Shown in pieces: positions 60,328-64,000 of a stretch of 64,000 bases of DNA. The stretch is from NCBI GenBank assembly GCA_019096065.1, contig JAGUCH010000001.1, forward strand, positions 7,812,001 to 7,876,000, in the 5' to 3' direction. Every line of letters begins with the position of its first letter. Position 1 is the stretch's first letter. The stretch is from Paracyclopina nana (Eukaryota > Arthropoda > Copepoda > Cyclopoida > Cyclopettidae). Both the position numbers and the translations under genes were made by a program. Under the pieces are notes generated by a model. The model was not told where the DNA came from and searched no databases. It saw nothing but the letters and a program-made list of their open reading frames with translations.

Positions 60328-61642
60328 CTAACGATCATCAGAGCTCATTTTTGATTTGACAAAGTCGAACAGCACCTTGATGAACTCGTACACTGAAAAT
60401 CCAATGAATAAACCAAGGCTTCCTCCTACTGTGCCCACAATTGCATTGAAATCGTACATTGGCACCTCTTTGTAAACTTTCACCACATTGTCGCCATGGA
60501 CAATCCATAATTTTGTCAAGTAATCTGTGGTGTTCCAATGGAAGTCTCTTGTGCCCACTTCGTATTTCTTAACCGAGCACGGAGTTTTGCACTGTTCTGT
60601 GATGCTTGTCAAAAGCTCAGACAAGTCACTAAAACTGATGAATAATTGTGGGCTCTCATTTTTAAATTAGATATTTCAACTCACGCTGCATAATTGACGA
60701 TTTCCTTTTGAAGCGTGCAATCAGGCAAATTGTTAATTTTTTCATGCCCCCTAATAATGGCTGGAAATTTGCAAGAATAATTTAAGCTTCTCTCTACCAT
60801 GTTCATATAGCAGCTCATGAAGTGGCTCATGTTGTGTTCCTGACAGCTCGAGTCTCCTGGTACATATTCGTGCTTTTGAGTTACCAGAGCAATGTCCACC
60901 ATGGTGCCAGGGACAACTATGAAATATGAGCTCTTTTTTCTTGCTCTTAATTGCGGGGCTGTTTTTACCTTCTACGACAGTTGGTTGAGAGGAAACCCAA
61001 AATTGAGAAATTATCTGTGGCGTTTCTTCTTCTTGGTGAATGTAAATCTTGAACACGTTCTAATGTCGTCTGTCAGTTAAAATTGTGCTGTTAGCATTGT
61101 ATACAATGAATTTCGCTTACCCTTGGGTCAACATTTGTCCAAGGATATTTCAAGTTAACAATAATTGCTTTGTTAGTTTGCAAGGAGACATTTGTTGTAA
61201 TTGTGTAGCACTTTCCAAAGTAAAAGCTGCTCACTGCAACAGTCTTGAATAAACCAGAAGTTGTAAGATCATCTGCGAGTGTGTCGGTGGCGATTGACAC
61301 TTTCTTCGGAGCAAACACGTCGTTTTCGGAAAAAGTCATCAAGTCCCAGTCTGATACGTTAATTTTGGCACCATTCTCCTGATCTGCTACAGCCAAAATA
61401 TCCCAATTTCGTAAGTTGATCCCGTAGAGCCCAAGGGCTGTTTGGTTGAAAGCTGGCGAAGGGCAAATAGTGAATGCTGGAAATGGTAAAGTGTCCTGAA
61501 CTGGCGTGTCCTTATACTGGCTGATCGTTGTGGCCTTATTGAAGTACTTCAATATACACTCGTGAACCTGACTGGCGAAGCCAATGAAGCAACAAAAGAG
61601 TGAAAAACCTAAGAACAATGTTCTAATAGTGGGTGTATCCAT
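60328..61642 (-). CDS. Degenerin/ENaC-family sodium channel subunit (pickpocket-like)
   Basis: Minus-strand exons 61642-61121, 61059-60969, 60916-60685 and 60628-60328 join in frame (introns 61, 52 and 56 nt) to give 381 aa. TM1 is near residues 8-30 (TLFLGFSLFCCFIGFAS), followed by the post-TM1 motif FPAFTICPSPAFN. The ectodomain includes VFKIYIHQEEETPQ and VVPGTMVDIAL. TM2 carries GGSLGLFIGFSVYEF, whose GFS is the G/S-x-S selectivity filter of the family. These channels are trimeric, amiloride-type Na+ channels gated by ligands, acid or mechanical stimuli. The protein is short for the family: the cytosolic N-terminus is about seven residues and lacks the His-Gly gating motif. An in-frame TAA directly precedes ATG 61642, so a missed upstream exon would have to splice inside this exon. 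Confidence 0.85.
60407..60412 (+). terminator. Poly(A) signal for the DUF1772 gene inside the opposing channel exon
   Basis: AATAAA 95 bp beyond the plus-strand stop at 60312. It lies within the last coding exon of the minus-strand DEG/ENaC gene, implying overlapping 3' ends. Confidence 0.4.
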
Positions 61643-61894
61643 TTAGCCCCCTTTACGTCAACTAAGTGAAATAACCTTTCTCTACACTTGCAAAGTGGGT
61701 ACCACCCTCACTAACACAACAAAGGCTATTAGTGTAAAAAATGTATTTGCAACTCATTATTAACATGTAGTAGCACAATAATAGTTTCACCACATAGCTC
61801 TAAAAATATTAAGAGTAATGATAAAATAAAAATTCCTTGGCACGCAGAGTACAAAACATACTATGCCTTATTGTTGTAAAGAGAGAGAGAGCCT
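61643..61894. other. Short intergenic gap between two minus-strand channel genes
   Basis: About 250 bp of AT-rich sequence. It should contain the TRPM 3' end and the DEG/ENaC leader; no clear poly(A) signal or initiator was recognised. Confidence 0.4.
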
Positions 61895-64000
61895 TCAGCA
61901 TTTTGTGTCCTTGACTTCTATATGGTCCTCGACGTCATTCGTAGCAGAAGTGGTCTTCATTTCTTCTCCATCAGCAGTGGAGGCTATTTGGTCCAAATCA
62001 CCAGTAGGCTCCGATTTTCTGATAACTTTTATGTCCAGCGGGGGCTTCTCTGTTTCGACGCTCAGAAATTCTTCCTCTGGCTCCTCGTAGGGTAGGGATA
62101 CCACAGCAGCTTGCCTTTGAATGAAGGGGCTGGCTGGCCTAGAGGCCGAATCTATGATGGACTTGGTCACTAACTCTTCAAACGAAGCATGGAGGTTGGT
62201 GGAGTCCCTCCGGAGTCTCTTGTGGATGATGCTTTCCATGAGCTCATAGTCGGCTTCCTCTGCATCGTGCAAGCATTCTGTCTCAACCTGGATTGCTGGT
62301 ATAGGTTGCGGACTGGGAGAAGAGTTGGCATCGCGCAAATCGAGCGGAGGGCTGGCAGCTATCATCAATTCCAATTCATCAGTGATGGAAGTGTAGTCCC
62401 TTCTTTTGCCGTGAATCTGCCGCCTATGCTTGGCAGCAAACAAAATCTTTTGCCTGGTCCTGAGGCTCAAGCTGCCCCCACCATCATCATCTGAATCGCC
62501 GTGGCTGCATGCACTCCCAGTGGTCATGGTCATTGCTGCGTTGCTACCTTGAGGCAAGCATTCACTCATGGACCTCAAGTATCCAGGTCCAGAGTCTGTT
62601 CTCGTCCTTCCTGGTCTGTCTCTTATGTCTGCCATCAAATCAAACTCATCGTAGTTTTCCTCACACTCCTCGTCTTCGTCCTGGCTTTTGTGCTTTCGCC
62701 TATGGCTGACCTCTCTGCCCTGGGAGAGCCCGAGGTCATCTCCGTCAGCTGATTTGGTTGAAGACTCTGTCAAAAGTCGGGTCCTGCGAGAGCTTCTACG
62801 GTGAATCAATTTGTTCTTCTTTGGTCTGTATAGGTCAATGGAGCTCCCTCCGGAGCTGGTGTGCCTCAACTTCATGCTACCTCCCTTTTTTGATTTGATT
62901 AGCTTTTTCCCTTTGAGGCTGATTCTCACTCTGAAGCCTTGATCTCCAGCGCTGGATTCAGATTGCCTTCGTTTGCGTCCAGTGGGTTGTTTAGGGTCTA
63001 ACAGGTCTTTGGATTTTTCGTTCTCTCTTTCAATTTCGGCAGGGGGTGGATTTTCAATTATCTTGATAGTAAATGCCTTGCCGCCCTCTGCATCACTCTC
63101 ATTGTTGACCGCCGCTTCTTCTTGGGACTCGTGATGCTGAAGGTCAAGGTCATCAGAGACTGGCTCATCATCAGGGTAATCGTGAGCCAACTCTGATTCC
63201 CCTGTTTCGTGCCTGCTCATGTTTGATTTCCTCCTGCTCTCCGCTTGATTCTCAATCATATGCTGCAGTTCAATGAAAGCTTGTTGATCTCGAGCTGAGG
63301 CATTGGACGCTTTCTTGATTCGCTCTGAAGGGCTCGATGGAGCCAAACCGAGCTCTGGATCTAGGAGAGTCCCGACGCTTCCGGACCTTAGGTCCATCTG
63401 TGAACCTGCTTGAGTCGTCATAAACCTATGAATGACTGCGAGATGTGAGGCTGTTTGCTGGGCAACTTCCTCAAGCCTCTGAAGCCTGAATTCCAAACCC
63501 TGAGCAGACTCATTTGTCATGGTTTCCCACCTCTCTAGGTCTTCCATTTTTAGCTTCACCTCTTCCATCATGTCTTGCACATTTTTAACGCGAATGTCAG
63601 TTTTCTTCTGAGATTCTTGCTCTTTTTGCTTGATAGTTCCCTCCACGCACTCCTCTTCAAAATCGTACAATCGTTCCAAATCAAACTTGCTCAAGAATAG
63701 TTTGAGGCCCGACTCGAACCTGGGATTCTTCCCTTTGCATCGCCTGTAAATGTACTTCCAGATTCGATGAACATGCGAGAAGACAGTGAAAGGCGCGGGT
63801 AAAGCAGGCTTTTCCTCATACTCCAATACCACAGAAAATCTTTGGAAGTTCCAGAATTGCAATGATCGAGCGTTCACGCTATTGTAGATGGTGTTGAAGC
63901 TTGCAATCAGCAGATTGATGAGTAAAATATTGGCCACCAACAAGTAAATTGTCATCACGATCGGTGTGACCCATCTGCCAACATTGCAAGGAACCAAGAG
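61895..64000 (-). CDS. Trpm: TRPM cation channel, C-terminal exon (partial, runs off the window)
   Basis: The minus-strand frame is open from the window edge to TAA at 61895, 702 codons including the stop. It begins in the pore/S6 region: GRWVTPIVMTIYLLVANILL then NLLIASFN form S6, followed by the TRP helix with FWNFQRF (VWKFQRY in other TRPMs), then EEKPALPAPFTVFSHVHRIW. A helical region around KNVQDMMEEVKLKMEDLERW and LEFRLQRLEEVAQQ matches the family coiled coil that assembles the tetramer. After this comes a tail of about 480 residues, low-complexity, Ser- and acid-rich with basic patches (KRRQSESS, RRSSRRTR). No NUDIX or alpha-kinase domain is seen, as in Drosophila Trpm, a Ca2+/Mg2+/Zn2+-permeable channel. 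Ends beyond 64000 were not seen. Confidence 0.9.
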   Translation of the reverse strand, partial: LLVPCNVGRWVTPIVMTIYLLVANILLINLLIASFNTIYNSVNARSLQFWNFQRFSVVLEYEEKPALPAPFTVFSHVHRIWKYIYRRCKGKNPRFESGLKLFLSKFDLERLYDFEEECVEGTIKQKEQESQKKTDIRVKNVQDMMEEVKLKMEDLERWETMTNESAQGLEFRLQRLEEVAQQTASHLAVIHRFMTTQAGSQMDLRSGSVGTLLDPELGLAPSSPSERIKKASNASARDQQAFIELQHMIENQAESRRKSNMSRHETGESELAHDYPDDEPVSDDLDLQHHESQEEAAVNNESDAEGGKAFTIKIIENPPPAEIERENEKSKDLLDPKQPTGRKRRQSESSAGDQGFRVRISLKGKKLIKSKKGGSMKLRHTSSGGSSIDLYRPKKNKLIHRRSSRRTRLLTESSTKSADGDDLGLSQGREVSHRRKHKSQDEDEECEENYDEFDLMADIRDRPGRTRTDSGPGYLRSMSECLPQGSNAAMTMTTGSACSHGDSDDDGGGSLSLRTRQKILFAAKHRRQIHGKRRDYTSITDELELMIAASPPLDLRDANSSPSPQPIPAIQVETECLHDAEEADYELMESIIHKRLRRDSTNLHASFEELVTKSIIDSASRPASPFIQRQAAVVSLPYEEPEEEFLSVETEKPPLDIKVIRKSEPTGDLDQIASTADGEEMKTTSATNDVEDHIEVKDTKC

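Noticed and set aside
62189..62752. Plus-strand ORFs opposite TRPM
   Set aside because: Antisense shadows of the strongly supported TRPM frame.
63700..63735. tRNA-like T-arm string (GACTCGAACCTGGGATTC)
   Set aside because: It lies in the coding frame of TRPM, and no acceptor stem, D-arm or anticodon arm pairs around it.

Overview
The window is nuclear DNA from an animal, almost certainly an arthropod and possibly a crustacean (the last point is inference). Supporting signs are GT-AG introns ranging from 52 nt to about 16 kb, a TRPM channel with an insect-type long tail, a degenerin/ENaC channel, an initiator plus downstream promoter element at exact arthropod spacing, a P-element-superfamily transposon, foldback elements and satellite arrays. 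There are no bacterial-style operons, CRISPR arrays or recognisable rRNA or tRNA genes. Exon models were built by hand from reading-frame continuity, splice dinucleotides and protein-family resemblance; no search or transcript data were available.

Left part (1-13.2 kb) is mobile and repetitive. A complete P-like DNA transposon lies at 68-4943, with perfect 28-bp terminal inverted repeats and an 8-bp target duplication. It carries a THAP-domain transposase with three in-frame stops, a BRD8-like host gene fragment, and on the opposite strand an SGNH-hydrolase-like ORF. A 19-bp inverted pair at 5602 and 12648 encloses two tandem arrays: about 12.5 copies of a ~292-bp unit, and about 38 copies of a 60-bp unit organised as 180-bp higher-order repeats.

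Middle part (13-19 kb) holds two small genes and one weak candidate: a two-exon single-pass membrane protein (13475-14380), a Gln-rich ORF (16106-16459), and a three-exon EF-hand protein of the neuronal-calcium-sensor type with an unusual long Lys/Ala-rich insert (16687-18896). About 10 kb of apparently non-coding sequence follows.

From about 28.9 to 59.1 kb a single plus-strand gene encodes a two-PDZ scaffold protein. It has two alternative first coding exons of the same splice phase, a 16-kb intron, and later introns loaded with foldback elements.

The right end (59.7-64 kb) is compact: a small DUF1772-type membrane protein (+), a DEG/ENaC channel (-) converging on it with only 15 bp between stop codons, and the C-terminal part of a TRPM channel (-) running off the window. 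Two cation channels and a PDZ scaffold are therefore neighbours, but nothing in the sequence shows that they act together.
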